NCBI RefSeq assembly: GCF_017916255.1
Contig: NZ_CP072827.1
Span: forward strand, 1,612,001 to 1,676,000
Origin: Streptomyces mobaraensis NBRC 13819 = DSM 40847
GTDB lineage: Bacteria; Actinomycetota; Actinomycetes; Streptomycetales; Streptomycetaceae
Direction: 5' to 3'
DNA length: 64,000 nt
Every line of letters starts with the position of its first letter. Within the stretch, counting starts at the first letter, position 1. The notes beneath the pieces were generated by a model. That model ran no database searches. It was given only the letters and a program-made list of their open reading frames with translations, and was not told the origin of the DNA. Both the position numbers and the translations under genes were made by a program. Positions 9,312 through 19,013 of this stretch are shown piece after piece.

Positions 9312-10202
9312 ATGACGACCCACCACGACCTGCTCGAAGCCGCGCTGGCCCGGATCACCACCGGCTACGTGTTCCCCGAAAAGACGGCCGCCATCGACGC
9401 GGCGATCCGGCGCCGGCTGGACGAAGGCGCATACGAGGATCTGGACGTGCGGGAGCTGTGCGACCGGGTCACGGAGGACCTCCAGAGCGTCTGCCCGGAC
9501 AAACATTTGCGGTTGCTGTGGGTCGAGGAGCCGCAGTCGATGGACGAGGAGCCGGAGGACGTCGCCCGCGCCCGCTTCGCGCGGTATGCGAAGAGGAACA
9601 ACTACGGCGTCCGGCGGGTGGAGCAGCTCGACGACAACATCGGCTACCTCGACCTGCGCATGATCGCCCCCGCCGACGTGGGCGGCCCCGCGATCGCCGC
9701 AGCCATGCAACTGCTCGCTCCCACCGCGGCGTTGGTCATCGACCTGCGGCAGTGCCGGGGCGGCGCCCCGGAAGGCGTGCAGTTGTGGTGCAGCTACTTC
9801 TTCCCCGACGACCGGGTACACCTGAACGACATCTACGAACGGGCCACCGACTCGACCCGCCAGTACTGGACCCTCGGGCACCTCGCCGCACCGCGCTACC
9901 TCGACCGTCCGGTCACCGTGCTGACCAGCGACACCACCTTCTCCGGCGGAGAGGAACTGGCGTACAACCTGAAGGCGCTGGGCCGCGCCACCTTGATCGG
10001 CGAGACCACCCGCGGCGGCGCCCACCCCACGGACCGCATCCCGGTCGCTCCGCACGTCACCGTGACCGTTCCCGCCGCCCGCTCGATCAACCCGGTCACC
10101 GGTGCGAACTGGGAAGGCGTCGGCGTCGAGCCCGACCTGGCCGTCCCGGCCGGGGACGCACTGAAGGCGGGGCTGGAGCACCTGCGCACGCGGCTCGGCT
10201 GA
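9312..10202 (+). CDS. S41-family serine peptidase (tail-specific / IRBP-like)
   Basis: 296 residues with no signal peptide or PDZ domain visible. The N-terminal helical region is the one seen in IRBP-like S41 proteins. The core follows, with DDNIGYLDLRM, the DLRQCRGG turn and TFSGGEELAYNLK, which carries the likely catalytic Ser and Lys. The C-terminal segment GRATLIGETTRGGAHP and ANWEGVGVEPDL is typical of the family. The ATG at 9312 has no strong Shine-Dalgarno. It is probably cytoplasmic; the substrate is unknown. Confidence 0.85.
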   Translation: MTTHHDLLEAALARITTGYVFPEKTAAIDAAIRRRLDEGAYEDLDVRELCDRVTEDLQSVCPDKHLRLLWVEEPQSMDEEPEDVARARFARYAKRNNYGVRRVEQLDDNIGYLDLRMIAPADVGGPAIAAAMQLLAPTAALVIDLRQCRGGAPEGVQLWCSYFFPDDRVHLNDIYERATDSTRQYWTLGHLAAPRYLDRPVTVLTSDTTFSGGEELAYNLKALGRATLIGETTRGGAHPTDRIPVAPHVTVTVPAARSINPVTGANWEGVGVEPDLAVPAGDALKAGLEHLRTRLG

Positions 10203-10312
10203 GCGGGGTCTCGCGCTTTGCGGGAGGGAGCGGGGGCGGGTACGGGTACGGGCGCGATGACGGGACGGGGAACCCGCGCACCGCAGCGCACATCCCCTCA
10301 CCGCCGGCGACC

Positions 10313-12178
10313 TCAACCCATCGGCGCCGTCAGATAGTTGGGCACGTTCACGTACGGCGGCGCCCCCGGCCGCAGGAGCGGGGTGAGAACGGCGCGGACC
10401 GGCAGCCGGCCCGCGTCCAGCAGGCGGGTGCGGAGGACGGCCGCGGCACCGGACGGGATCCGGTGCAGCGCGTCGTCGAGGCGGTCGCGCAGCAGCCGGA
10501 GGCCGTCCGCGCGGTCCGCGCCGTCCGTTCCGGTGAGCGCGGCCAGGGGTTCCACCGCGCACCGCCGCAGGGCGCCCGCGGCGAGGAGGTCGGCGACGGG
10601 ACCGTCGTGCCCGGCGAGGACCGCCCGGTCGGCGAAACCGAGGAGGTCCGCGACCTCCCCGCCGAGACGGGAGGCGAGCCGCACCCCGTTCACGCGGAGG
10701 CCGGCGTGGTCCCGGTAGACCAGTCGCAGCCGGGTGCGGCCACTGTGTTCGTCCAGTACCAGCGCGAGGTCCCGGGGGTGGGTGTCGAGCGCGACGCCGT
10801 AGGAGAAGAGGGTGGCGCACCAGTCCAGGAGCAGCGTCAGGTAGGCGTCGGCGAAGGCGTGCGCCGAACCCCCGTAGTAGCGCCGGGCGAGCGCGCCGGC
10901 GACCGGTTCGCCGTCCGGCGCCCGGGCGGCCAGCGCGGCGACGGGTACGACGTGGGCGTCGGCGGGCTCGTACGGGTCGCGGCGCACGCGGGTGGTGAGC
11001 AGCGGGTGCCCGGCATGCAGGTAGGTGTCCGCGTCGGCGGGGAGGACGGATCCGACGAAGCCCGGCTCGCACAACAGCACTTCTTCCAGCAGCCGTTGGG
11101 TCACCACGCCGTCGGCGAGCGCCGCGGGGGTGGGCGGCATGCCGTCGGGGAGCGGCAGTTCGAGCCGGTTCTCCGGCGCGTCGACGAGGGCGACGACACC
11201 CGCCCCCGCGGCGCTCGCCGACCGCGTCGGCACCACGTCCGCCCAGGGCTTCTCGGCGAGCCGCGCCACGTCGTCCAGGCCGGCGGCGCGCAGCGCCCGG
11301 GCGAGCGGCGGGCCGGCGGTCAGCGGGTGGACGGGCAGCATCGTGTGGGTGGCGGCCAGTTCGGGCAGCCCGAGGGCGTCGGGACCCGGCCACCACTCCG
11401 GCACCTCCCCCGGCCCACGACGGACGGCCGCGCCGGGCAGGGCCACCCAGCGGAGAGCGAAGCAGGGGTGGAACTCGGGTGCGTGATCGAGCACTTCGAC
11501 GGAACCGGGACGGCCCGTAGGGGGTTCGGGACGGCTTATCGGGGATCCGGGGCGGGCCGTCGGGGGGTCGGGGTGGCTCGTCGGGGGGTCGGGACGATCC
11601 GCCGGGGGTTCAGGACGACCCGCCGAGGATCCGGGACGGCTCGTCGGGGGCCCGGGACGACCGGCCGGGAATCCGGAACGACCCGCCGGAAGCTCGGGAT
11701 CGGGCCGGCGGGCGGCGAGGACGTCGTACGCGAGGGCGCCGCGCGGCCCGGTCCACGCCGTGGCGCTGCGCCCGTACGCGGCGGCCAAGCGTTCGGTGGC
11801 CTCCTCGTGGGTCCGCTCGCGGAGCCGCAGGGCGGCGAGTTCGGCCGTGCACGCGGCGGCGAAGGCGTCGAATCCGGCGCGCTCCCGGGGGTCCGTCGCG
11901 GGGCGCAGCCGTGCCAGTACGGCGTGCAGGCCGGTGACCGGGCCGTCCGCGGTCTCCAGCAGGGGCGCGCGGACCCGCGCCACGCCTCCCGGACCGTCGT
12001 ACGCCACCGGCAGCAGGATCGTTTCCCCGGCGACGGTCAGCGCCAGCCGCTCCCCGTCCGGCCGGCTCACGGCCCGCGCCGTACCGCGCAGTCGGCAGAC
12101 GTCCTCGCGCAGCAGGGCGTCGAGGACGCGGACGACGAGCCCGTCCTCCGGGCCGCCGCCCGGGAGCCGCCCGCTCAT
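10313..12178 (-). CDS. Divergent IucA/IucC-family (NIS siderophore synthetase-like) protein
   Basis: 621 residues from ATG 12178, preceded by GGGAGGGG. The C-terminal two thirds follow the IucA/IucC fold order (HAPEFHPCFALRW, LPVHPLTAG, FSYGVALDTH, LVYRDHAGLRV), and a FhuF-like C-terminal helical domain is present. Family members ligate carboxylates to amines or alcohols with ATP to build siderophores. Several normally conserved positions differ: the family HxQN block reads HPRD, the substrate HPWQ block reads HPLT, and the GHPxHPxxK region is replaced by Pro/Arg-rich heptapeptide repeats (bases 11513-11703). An iron box lies 335 bases upstream. It may be a specialised or weakened enzyme; no other siderophore gene is adjacent. 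Confidence 0.78.
   Translation of the reverse strand: MSGRLPGGGPEDGLVVRVLDALLREDVCRLRGTARAVSRPDGERLALTVAGETILLPVAYDGPGGVARVRAPLLETADGPVTGLHAVLARLRPATDPRERAGFDAFAAACTAELAALRLRERTHEEATERLAAAYGRSATAWTGPRGALAYDVLAARRPDPELPAGRSGFPAGRPGPPTSRPGSSAGRPEPPADRPDPPTSHPDPPTARPGSPISRPEPPTGRPGSVEVLDHAPEFHPCFALRWVALPGAAVRRGPGEVPEWWPGPDALGLPELAATHTMLPVHPLTAGPPLARALRAAGLDDVARLAEKPWADVVPTRSASAAGAGVVALVDAPENRLELPLPDGMPPTPAALADGVVTQRLLEEVLLCEPGFVGSVLPADADTYLHAGHPLLTTRVRRDPYEPADAHVVPVAALAARAPDGEPVAGALARRYYGGSAHAFADAYLTLLLDWCATLFSYGVALDTHPRDLALVLDEHSGRTRLRLVYRDHAGLRVNGVRLASRLGGEVADLLGFADRAVLAGHDGPVADLLAAGALRRCAVEPLAALTGTDGADRADGLRLLRDRLDDALHRIPSGAAAVLRTRLLDAGRLPVRAVLTPLLRPGAPPYVNVPNYLTAPMG
11513..11703 (-). repeat. 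21-bp tandem repeats encoding heptapeptides
   Basis: About nine imperfect 21-base units (pattern CGTCGGGGGGTCGGGACGATC) inside the IucA/IucC-like gene. They encode degenerate RPxPPTx heptapeptides, a low-complexity insert in the expected ATP-binding region. Confidence 0.8.
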
Positions 12179-12357
12179 ACGCCCCCCTCCCACGCGCGGC
12201 GCACCGTGAATCGGGCCGACAGGTCGGAAGTACGGAAAGGGAAGGGGAAGAGAAAGGAGACGGGGAAACGATCGGTCAGCCGCACGGGAACGCCTTTCGG
12301 GCCGAGGGCGAGGTCGGGTGCCGCGGGGGACGCCGCGGATACGCCGAGGAGACCCAC
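12175..12357 (-). CDS. Possible small ORF coupled to the IucA/IucC-like gene
   Basis: A 60-codon frame whose TGA overlaps the ATG of the downstream siderophore-family gene (ATGA), an arrangement seen in translational coupling. The product has no recognisable domain; it contains a Phe/Pro-rich stretch (FPVSFLFPFPF). It could be a small leader or simply an open frame in the 5' untranslated region. The start codon is not well supported. Confidence 0.25.
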   Translation of the reverse strand: MGLLGVSAASPAAPDLALGPKGVPVRLTDRFPVSFLFPFPFRTSDLSARFTVRRAWEGGV

Positions 12358-12418
12358 GGCGGGCCGGGGTCGTTTCGGAAGCTCTACGGAAGTGCCGGGT
12401 GCCGGGCGCCGGATGCCG

Positions 12419-12502
12419 CTAGACGGGGATCACGACGCCGACGGCGATCGCGTGCAGCGGCGCGGGGCGCCTGCGGAGGCGGCGGAGGCGGTTCTCACTC
12501 AC
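12419..12502 (-). CDS. Putative 27-residue leader peptide ORF below the iron box
   Basis: GTG at 12502 to TAG at 12419 encodes a very basic start (SENRLRRLRRR) followed by a hydrophobic tail (HAIAVGVVIPV). It begins 11 bases after the iron box on the same strand as the siderophore-family gene. Position suggests a leader peptide or a vestigial membrane-protein N-terminus. No family is recognised. Confidence 0.3.
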   Translation of the reverse strand: MSENRLRRLRRRPAPLHAIAVGVVIPV

Positions 12503-12512
12503 GAGACCGACC

Positions 12513-12531
12513 TTAGGTTAGGCAACCCTAA
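12513..12531 (-). promoter_or_regulatory. Iron box (DmdR1/IdeR/DtxR operator)
   Basis: TTAGGTTAGGCAACCCTAA differs at two positions from the actinobacterial consensus TTAGGTTAGGCTAACCTAA. Iron-loaded DtxR-family repressors bind this palindrome. It lies 335 bases upstream of the IucA/IucC-like gene, which is therefore expected to be derepressed in iron starvation. Confidence 0.9.
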
Positions 12532-12644
12532 TCCTGTCAACGAGGTTGAGCGATATACCCACTTACACCCTATATATCCCGACGAAGCGAGACGAAGCGA
12601 AAGTCGCTTGCCCTCACCACCCCACCCCTGGAACGGTCGTCCCC

Positions 12645-12851
12645 ATGCCGCAGACCACCGTCCGCCCCCTGCACCCCGACGAATGGCGGCTCTACCGCTC
12701 CGTCCGCCTGGCCGCACTCGCCGACGCGCCCGAGGCATTCGGCTCCACCTGGGCCGCCGAACACGCCTTCACGGAGCGGAAGTGGCGCGAGCGCCTCGCC
12801 CGGCGCAACACGTTCCTCGCGGAACGCGACGACGCGGGGTCCCGCCGGTAA
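12645..12851 (+). pseudogene. GNAT acetyltransferase, truncated by transposon insertion
   Basis: From ATG 12645 the product starts [20 protein letters not shown] and continues [12 protein letters not shown], the usual beginning of a GNAT-family N-acetyltransferase. After about 64 residues the frame enters the left inverted repeat at 12836 and stops at TAA 12849-12851. The acetyl-CoA-binding motif A and everything after it are missing, and the rest of the gene is not found beyond the right end of the element. It is therefore a dead gene. Confidence 0.85.
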
Positions 12852-12873
12852 TGCTGTTGGATTGAACGCTAAG
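12836..12873 (+). repeat. Left terminal inverted repeat (IRL)
   Basis: 38 bases, starting GGGGTCCCGCCGG and ending GAACGCTAAG. It matches the right end (30431-30468) at 36 positions and interrupts the GNAT gene. Confidence 0.93.
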
Positions 12874-12881
12874 GAACGATC

Positions 12882-13829
12882 ATGGTTCGGGGGTATCGGT
12901 TCGATCACTGCCGGGACTACTGTCATACCTGTTGCCTAGCGTCACGAGCTGTGAATGTTGAGTATCTTTCAGGGGATCAGATAGCTCGCTACGGGCGCTT
13001 CGCCGGGGAACCGTCGGCGCAGGAGTTAGAGGAGTTCTTCCGGCTGGACACGGTGGCGCTGGAGCAGGCGGCGTCCAAGCGTCGGCCTCGCAACCGGCTA
13101 GGCTGGGCGGTTCAGTGGGGCACAGTGCGGATGATGGGAACCTTCTTGTCGGCGCCGGCCGAAGTGCCGCCTGGCGTGGCCGAGTTCGTCGCGGAGCAGT
13201 TGGGTGTCGATGATCCGTCGTGTCTGAAGCTGTATCCGGAGCGGCTGCCGACCCAGCATGAGCACGCCCGGGAGATCCGGAAGCTGCTGAAGATCCGGGA
13301 TTTCGACGACGGCGACCTGGCGCTGCGGGAGTACATCGCGGGGCGGGTGTGGGTGTCGAACGAAGGGCCGCGTGCGCTGTTCGACCGGGCGGTGACGTGG
13401 CTGCTGCGTAACCGGGTGCTGATGCCGGGGCTCACTCTGCTGGCCCGGCTGGTGGGTGAGGTCCGTACCGGCGAGCAGGCGCTGATCTACGCGGTGGTGG
13501 ACGCGCCGGTGGATCCGGGGTTCCGGCGGGGGCTGCTGGAGCTCCTCGACGTCCCGGAAGGGGCGGCACGGTCGGTGCTGGAGGGGTGGCGCAAGGGCCC
13601 GCGGGATGTGTCGGGGCGGGGGCAGAAGGCCGCGTTGGAGCGGGCGCGGGACATCCGCGGGGTGGAATCGGGCGAGTTGGACTTGTGGCGGGTGCCGCCG
13701 GTGAAGCTGGCGGAGCTGGCCCGGTACGGGATGAGCACGCACGCGCCGACGCTGCGCAGGCTGGCGGAGCCGCGGCGTACGGCGACGGTACTGGCCACGA
13801 TGCGGCATCTGGAGGACCTCGGTCGATGA
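12882..13829 (+). pseudogene. tnpA: Tn3-family transposase, N-terminal fragment
   Basis: The product from ATG 12882 (or more likely GTG 12951, giving VNVEYLSGDQIARYGRF) has the N-terminal DNA-binding region of Tn3 TnpA, ending RTATVLATMRHLE. The frame then stops at 13827-13829. The continuation (TSVDDALTLFD) is in the next frame, starting at about 13816, so one extra G near 13812-13815 explains the break. The beginning of the mature protein up to about residue 290 is intact. Without a frameshift or repair no full transposase is made. Confidence 0.88.
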
Positions 13830-16002
13830 CGCGCTGACGCTGTTCGACACGTTGATGGCCACGAAGCTGCTGGCCCGTGCGGAGCGCGAGGAGGACAAGG
13901 CGAAGCTGAAGGGGCTGCCACGCCTGCGGAAGGCCGCGGCGAAGGTGAGGGACGCGGTCTCCGTGTTCCTCGATGTCCCCATCGAGAGTGACGGCGGCGA
14001 GGGCGGCGGGGAGCCGGTGCCGCTGAGTGTGGCCCAGGCGTGGGAGCGGATCGAGCAGCTCGTCAGCCGCGAGGAGCTGGCCAAGGCGATCGTGGAGCTC
14101 GGCGAGTTGCTGCCCGAGGGCACGGGGGAGGACGCGGATACCGCGTGGCGCAAGCAGTTGCTGGAGCGGTACGCGACGGTGCGGCCGTTCACCTCGCTGC
14201 TGGCCGAGGTGATCCCGTGGGGTGCGACGCAGGCCGGTACGCCGCTGGTTCAGGCATTGCGGGAGCTGCCGAAGGTGCAGGCGAGGCGCAAGCCCGGCCC
14301 CGAGCACATCGACGTGTCGCTGCTGGACGGCACGTGGCGGCGCTTGGTGCTGGGCAACCCGCTGCTGGCGGTGAAGGGGTACATCGACAAGCACGCGTGG
14401 ACGTTCTGCGTGCTGGAGGGGCTGCACACGGCGCTGAAGCGCCGGGATGTGTTCGCCAGGGGTGCGGACAACTGGGGTGACCCGCGCGCGCGGCTACTGT
14501 CCGGGCCCGACTGGCAGGTCAACAAGCCGAGGGTGCTGACAGCGCTGGAGCTCTCGGGCAGCGCGGAGGAGCACCTGGGCGAGCTGGAGGTGCTGCTGGA
14601 CGAGATGTACGCGCATGTCGCCGAGGGTCTGCCCCGCAACGCGGCGGTGGACGTCGTGGACGGGAAGATCCGGCTGGACCGTCTGGAGGCGGAGCCCGAG
14701 CCCGCAGGGTTCAAGCCGGTGCACGACGCGGTGCAGGCGATGATGCCGAGGATCGACTACCCGGAGCTGCTGCTGGAAGTCCACGCCCGTACCGGCATGT
14801 TCGACCCCTTCGAGCACATCGGCGGGAAGGTCGCCCGGCCACAGGATCTTGACCTCACGCTCACCGCGCTCCTGGTCAGCAAGTCCACGAACATCGGGAT
14901 GGAACCGGTCATCAAGCCCGGCGAGAAGGCGCTGACCCGCTCGCGCCTGGCCGCCGTTGAGTGGGGCTACTGGAACCTGCCCGGGATGAGTGCCGCCTCC
15001 GCTCTGCTGGTCGCCCGCCAGGGTGACATCGACCTCGCCTCCGACTGGGGTGGCGGGCACGTCGCCTCCGCCGACGGGATGCGCTTCACCGTCCCCCTCA
15101 GATCCATACATACCAGGCCGAACCGGAAGTACTTTTCGACGGGACGCGGGGCGACCTGGCTCAACGTCGTCTCGGACCGGGTGATGGGCCTGGGCGGCAT
15201 CGTGATGCCCGGCACGCTGCGGGATTCGCTCGGCATCCTGGACGCGATGTTCAATCTCGACGGCCCGGTCCGCCCGGAGATCGTCATCACCGATACCGGT
15301 TCGTACAGCGACCTGGTCTTCGGGATCTTCGCGATCTGCGGATACCAGTTCTCCCCCAGGATCGCCGACATCTCCGACGCCCGGCTGTGGCGGCTGGACA
15401 TGTCCAGGGACTACGGGCCGCTCCAGCCGGTCTCCCGCCAGCGCGTACAGGTCGAGCGGATCCGGCAGAACTGGGAGGACATGCTCCGCGTCGCCGGGTC
15501 GCTCACGACCGGCAAGGTGCGGGCGTACGACCTGCTGCGGATGATGACCAGCGGCGACCGCATGACAGGTCTGGGCGACGCGTTCGCGCACTACGGCCGG
15601 ATCTTCAAGACCCTCCACCTGCTCCAGTTCATCGACTCCGAGGCGTACCGGCGCATGATCGGCGTCCAGCTGAACATCGGCGAGGGCCGCCATGCGCTGG
15701 CCCGGAGCATCTTCTTCGGGCGGCTCGGCGAACTCCGGCACGCCTACCGGGAGGGGATGGAGGATCAGTTGGGGGCGCTGGGCATGGCGCTGAACGCGGT
15801 CCTCTGGTGGAACACCCTCTACATGGACGCCGCCGTCAAGGAGCTGGAGGCCGGCGGGCTGGCTATCTCACCGGAGATCCGCTCCCGGCTCTCTCCGCTG
15901 GTCCATGAACACATTAATTTCCATGGCCGCTACCCGATCGTCCGCTCCCACGGTGACGGCTCCCTGCGCCCGCTGCGCGACCCGGCCGCCTCCGAGGAAT
16001 AG
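13816..16002 (+). pseudogene. tnpA: Tn3-family transposase, catalytic C-terminal fragment
   Basis: This is the rest of TnpA in the +1 frame; an in-frame TTG at 13852 could start a fragment of 716 residues. It contains the DDE catalytic core: the first Asp in SADGMRF, the second in ITDTGSYSD and the Glu in REGMEDQLGALGMALN, followed by WWNTLYMDAA. The C-terminus (HEHINFHGRYPI ... LRPLRDP) is that of the Tn3 family. All catalytic residues are present, so the frameshift looks recent, or it could be a sequencing error. The element may be mobilised in trans by a related transposase. Confidence 0.88.
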
Positions 16003-16549
16003 CCCCGGGCGGCAGTCGGCCCCGGCGCCGCGTCCCACGGGGGAGGATGCCGGGGCCGACTGCGAACACCCCGACGTGGCGGCCGGCCAGCCGACGGGGA
16101 TGACGCACGCGCGGGCGGAGTGTATGCCGGGTCGCCCGAAGGACCCGGGGCCTGCTGGCACATCGCCTCCTGCGTACCGACGGGCGTTCATGATCCAGGC
16201 AGTCGGGCGGCGGAGCCTGCGGTTGTTCTTGGACGCCACCGAGGCGGCCCGCCGACGGGCGGTGTGACGGGCCGCTCGTGTGGCTGATTATGCACTGTCG
16301 ATGAGGTCGAAGGCGGATTCGCTGGGGTGCGGTTGAGCAACGATGTGGCGTGCTTCGTTCGGGTGGGCGGTGGGGTGTGGGGCGACGGGCCGGTGATGAA
16401 CCGGCAGAACTCGTTCAGCTCTGCGAGACGACGGCGTGTGAAGCCTCTGGGTCCGTCAGTCTCGGTAGCGGCAGCCCGGGCATCTGCGGTGGGGCAAGAT
16501 CGATCGGGCCGCTCGGCTACCGGCTCGGCTGCTCTCCGGGCTGGGGATG
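16003..16549. other. Gene-free stretch inside the transposon
   Basis: 547 bases between tnpA and the response regulator. I see no convincing gene or hairpin. A sensor kinase partner of the regulator would be expected here but is absent. Confidence 0.4.
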
Positions 16550-17260
16550 TCAGCTCTCCAGGCGGTAGCCGTGTCCTCTGAGCGTGGTGATACGGGGCAG
16601 GCGGGCCGGACGGGAGGCCGTTTGGGTGGCTTCGGTGAGGCGGCGGCGCAGGCTGGCCATGGTGACGTCGAGGGTTTTGGTGGAGCCGAACCAGTTCTCG
16701 TCCCAGACCTGGGCCATGAGGGTCTCACGTGAGACGGCTTGTCCTGCGTGGCGCCCGAGGAGGGCGAGCAGTTCGAACTCCTTCGGGCGCAGGGGGAGGT
16801 CGGCGCCGTGCAGGGTGCAGCGGCGGGCTGCGGTGTCGACGACGAGGTCGCCGAGCCGGAGCGGCATCGCAGAGGTGGCGTGGGTGCGGCGGCGCAGGTG
16901 GGCGCGGAGGCGGGCGAGCAGGACGGTCAGGCTGAAGGGTTTGACGAGGTAGTCATCGGCTCCGGCGTCCAGTCCGGCGATGATGTCGATGTCGTCGGTG
17001 CGTGCGGTGAGGATGATGATCAACAGGCCGGGGAGGCGGGCCCGCAGGGTGCGGGCGATGTCGATGCCGTCCGCGTCGGGCAGGCCGAGGTCCAGGAGGA
17101 GGGCGTCGTACGGGGTGCGGGCGGTTTCGGCCAGGGCGCCCTCGCCGGTGGTCGTCCAGTGGGCGGTGTAGCCGTTGCTGCGCAGGCCGGTTTCCAGGTG
17201 GCAGCCGATGGTGTCGTCGTCCTCGACGACGAGGACGCGGGGGCGGTCGTGGTCTGGCAT
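16550..17260 (-). CDS. OmpR/PhoB-family response regulator, orphan
   Basis: 236 residues from ATG 17260 (an ATG at 17275 would add five). The receiver domain has the acidic pair VVEDDD, the phospho-acceptor Asp in LLLDLGLPDADG, the Thr in ILTART and the Lys in YLVKPFS. The C-terminal winged helix has PLRPKEFELLALLGRHAGQAVSRETLMAQVW and ITTLRGHGYRLE. Such regulators bind promoters after phosphorylation by a sensor kinase. No kinase gene is adjacent; the region downstream is empty. It follows the truncated permease on the same strand, as in ABC-transporter/two-component sets. Confidence 0.9.
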   Translation of the reverse strand: MPDHDRPRVLVVEDDDTIGCHLETGLRSNGYTAHWTTTGEGALAETARTPYDALLLDLGLPDADGIDIARTLRARLPGLLIIILTARTDDIDIIAGLDAGADDYLVKPFSLTVLLARLRAHLRRRTHATSAMPLRLGDLVVDTAARRCTLHGADLPLRPKEFELLALLGRHAGQAVSRETLMAQVWDENWFGSTKTLDVTMASLRRRLTEATQTASRPARLPRITTLRGHGYRLES

Positions 17261-17331
17261 GGCGGGGGTGCGCATGCCCGACAGCGTAGGAGCAGGTCTC
17301 GTGGCCAGCGTGGTCGGCGGCCGTGGTGCGG

Positions 17332-18963
17332 TCACAGGTCTCGCAGCTCCTCCACCGCGGGGCGCTTGGCCCGCCGGATGCCGTTCAGGGCCGCGGCCAG
17401 TACGGCCAGCAGCGCGGCGAGCGCGGTGAGCGCCAGGTAGGAGCCGGGGACGGCAAGGCTCGCGGGTGGCGGGTCGAAGACGCCGGTCAGTACCTTGACC
17501 AGCATTTCGGACAGGGCCCAGCCGATGAGCGCGCCCCCGGCCAGCCCGCCGGTGATCAGCAGGAGGGCTTCGGTGAGGACCATGCCGCGCAGCTGGTGGT
17601 TCTTCGCGCCGAGGACGGTGGCGATGGCGAAGGTACGGCGGCGTTCGGCCAGTCCGAGGGCGAGGACCAGTCCTCCGGCTCCGGCGGCCAGCAGGACGGC
17701 GAAGGCGAGTTCGATGCGGGTCAGGCCGGCCAGGTCCACCGAGGTGAGGCTGGTGCCGACGGTGCCGCGGGTCTGGGTGAGGTCGGTGACGGTGGCGCTG
17801 GTGCCGAGCTGGTGGCGCAGCTGTGCGGCGATCTGCTTCTGGTGGGTGCCGCCGGTGTTGAGCAGGAACGCTCCGACGCTCTCGCTGCCGGTGGTCTTGG
17901 CGATGTAGGAGGCGTTGGCGACGAAGAAGCTGTCCTTGGGGGCGGTGGGGAACTCCTTGACGATGCCCGCGTAGTGGAACGGGACGGTGCGCAGAGCCTT
18001 GGTGCGGGCGTCCTGGATGCGCAGGTTGACCGTGTCGCCCGGGGAGAGCTGGAAGTCCTTGACGGTCTCGGCGCTGACCAGCAGGTTGTCGGGCCGCTGG
18101 GCGAGCTGCTGCATCAGCTGGGCTTCGGTGCCTCCGGAGAAGTAGGCGTCCTGCAGGGAGGTGGCCTGCGCGATGGTGTCGGGGCGGACGCCGTAGAGGT
18201 CCTGCAGGTCGGAGCCGACGTAGGCGAAGCGGTGCTGGAGCGGCTCGACGTGCCGCACACCGGCGACCTTCAGTGTGCTTGCGGCGCTGGGCGGGATGGG
18301 CGCGCCAGGGGGTTGGGTGACGGTGACGTCGGCCCCATTGGTCAGCCGGGCGTCGACCTCGGCCTGCTGCTTGTAGGTGGAGTTGAAGACGGCGGTCGAC
18401 ACGGCGAAGGACACGGCCAGGGCGAGGAGGACCACCGAGCGCGCGAGCGGGCGCCGGCGCCGGGAGAGAACAGCGGCCGTGGTCCCGGCGAGCGTCGCGG
18501 TCAGAGGGCGGGCCAGCCGCGCCAGGACCGGGCGGCCGTGGGTGAGGGCGAGGAGGGTGAGCCGCCACAGCAGCAGGGCGGCGCCGATCCACAGCAGGGC
18601 GGGGCCGAGGAAGGCCCAGTACGACACCGAGATGCTGGGGACGCCTTCGGGGGCCAGGACGAGGGCGTACTGGTTCCCGGACGAGGCTCGGAAGACGAGC
18701 CAGGAGCCGATCAGTAGCAGGAAGTCCAGGCCGTACCGCATCCACCACGGGTTGCGGGTGCTGCGGGCGCCCGCCTCCTTGCGGGTGTCGGACACGGTGA
18801 GCGTGCGCAGATCACGCAGGGCGGGCACGAGGACGGCGCCGGCGGCGACGGCAGCACCGAGAACGAAGGCCAGGGCGTACCAGAGGGCCCAGGTGCCTGC
18901 GCCCGCTCCGAACGATGTGGCGCCGAAGGCGAGGCGACCGGCCAGCGCGGCTTCCTCCACCAA
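17332..18963 (-). pseudogene. FtsX-like ABC transporter permease, N-terminal half missing
   Basis: About 543 residues correspond to the second half of large actinobacterial FtsX/MacB-type permeases, which are usually 800 or more residues. A linker membrane region (WALWYALAFVLGA, LDFLLLIGSWLVF) is followed by a periplasmic domain (VEPLQHRFAYVGSDLQDLYGVRP) and a final FtsX domain (AERRRTFAIATVLGAKNHQLRGMVLTEALLL) ending normally at ALNGIRRAKRPAVEELRDL. The first FtsX repeat and any ATPase partner are absent; the frame opens only ~50 bases from the divergent lipoprotein gene. It is probably non-functional as a transporter. A GTG-initiated shorter protein cannot be excluded. Confidence 0.72.
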
Positions 18964-19013
18964 CTCGACCGACGCGGTTTGCGCGCGGTGACCAGCAGGG
19001 AGCTGCTGAGCTG

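Noticed and set aside
11513..11703. Repeat array considered as CRISPR
   Set aside because: Units are 21 bases, contiguous without spacers, and keep the coding frame as heptapeptides.
12882..12950. Cys-rich N-terminal extension of TnpA (CRDYCHTCC)
   Set aside because: The family start is more likely GTG 12951; the upstream codons are probably leader sequence.
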